A model generated the notes under the pieces. The model was not told where the DNA came from, made no database searches, and worked only from the letters and a program-made list of their open reading frames with translations. Position numbers and translations under genes: made by a program. Positions 29,542 through 29,902 of a DNA stretch of 29,902 bases are shown piece by piece. Source of the stretch: an uncultured Bacillota bacterium (GTDB lineage: Bacteria; Bacillota_I; Bacilli_A; Erysipelotrichales; Erysipelotrichaceae). The stretch spans positions 1 through 29,902 of the forward strand of contig CALFPO010000045.1 of NCBI GenBank assembly GCA_937919165.1. Direction: 5' to 3'. Position 1 is the first letter of the stretch. Every line of letters starts with the position of its first letter.

Positions 29542-29902
29542 ATGAAAAAAATATATGATGTAAAGCAAATTGAAAAATACTTTAATAGTTTGAATATTAT
29601 AGGAAATAAGCTAGTTTCTATCGATAATCATTTTCATCCTGATAATATATATCCTAATCAATTTCAATTAAAAATAGTTGGCAGTTCAGGCTGCAATACA
29701 AAGCTTGACTTTGAAAACACTAATTTGTGTATCAATATGTCATGCGATGATCATCTTGAAATATGGCTAACTAACGATGCCAATGAATTTTACCCGCATT
29801 CTAATTCACAATTTGATATGCAACGAGCTTTAAAGGAAATTATTGGATTAAAACTAATAAGTATTTCTACATATCCTGCCTGGGATGGCGATGATAATCA
29901 TA
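29542..29902 (+). CDS. Hypothetical protein, partial at window end
   Basis: An open frame of at least 120 codons runs off the right edge. It begins with a strong GAGGAGGG RBS 6 bases before ATG 29542. Readable segments include 'DVKQIEKYFNSLNIIGNKLV', 'NQFQLKIVGSSGCNTKLDFE' and 'LEIWLTNDANEFYP', a mixture of strands and helices without signal peptide or membrane segment. I do not recognise the family. Composition is AT-rich like the preceding island genes. Confidence 0.7.
   Translation, partial: MKKIYDVKQIEKYFNSLNIIGNKLVSIDNHFHPDNIYPNQFQLKIVGSSGCNTKLDFENTNLCINMSCDDHLEIWLTNDANEFYPHSNSQFDMQRALKEIIGLKLISISTYPAWDGDDNH

Overview
The window looks like a contig from a low-to-moderate-GC Bacillota (Firmicutes) bacterium, probably a gut member of the Erysipelotrichales. 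The pointers are the conserved block rpmH-rnpA-yidC-khpB, a lipoprotein-type YidC, GGAGG ribosome binding sites, textbook sigma-A promoters and tRNA genes with encoded CCA. The taxonomic call is inference, since no database search was possible.

Left edge (1 to about 2,600): GC-rich DNA of a different character. It holds a YdeI/OmpD-type protein and the C-terminal half of a Bacteroidales-like surface protein, joined in frame to a truncated PLP-dependent C-S lyase (PatB/MalY type). I think this is most likely an assembly chimera. Core region (about 2,600-12,750): the lyase N-terminus, a Gp37/Gp68-like radical-SAM protein, a DJ-1/PfpI protein, a PTS EIIC protein whose EIIB-like tail lacks the phosphorylatable cysteine, then rpmH, rnpA, yidC and khpB. 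After these come a methyltransferase with a membrane-anchored GH25 lysozyme, and an operon of a nuclease, a glycerate 2-kinase and a P-loop sugar/nucleoside kinase.

Sugar locus (12,757-23,655): a LacI regulator and FGGY kinase diverge from an eight-gene operon: RbsD/FucU mutarotase, tagatose-3-epimerase-type enzyme, fucose/arabinose isomerase-like enzyme, short archaeal-type triose-phosphate isomerase paralogue, YjbQ protein, and an RbsA/RbsC/RbsB-type importer. A DUF1349 protein follows a hairpin. Three near-identical palindromes (TTACAACGTTGTAA type) lie in the divergent intergenic region, and one sits just downstream of a TTGACA-N17-TATACT promoter. The genes fit import, mutarotation, isomerisation, 3-epimerisation and phosphorylation of an unidentified sugar. 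No aldolase is present in the window.

Right part (23,656-29,902): a cytoplasmic leucine-rich-repeat protein, then two minus-strand tRNA clusters separated by a small XRE regulator. The first cluster (Val-Thr-Tyr-Gln-Lys-Gly) is ordinary. The second (Pro-His-Cys-Ser-Phe) contains strongly non-canonical tRNA genes. Beyond it the DNA becomes very AT-rich and looks like an accessory island: a protein with PemK/MazF-like SH3 segments coupled to a 22-residue hydrophobic peptide, unknown small proteins, a decayed gene, a very acidic protein and a partial unknown gene at the right end.
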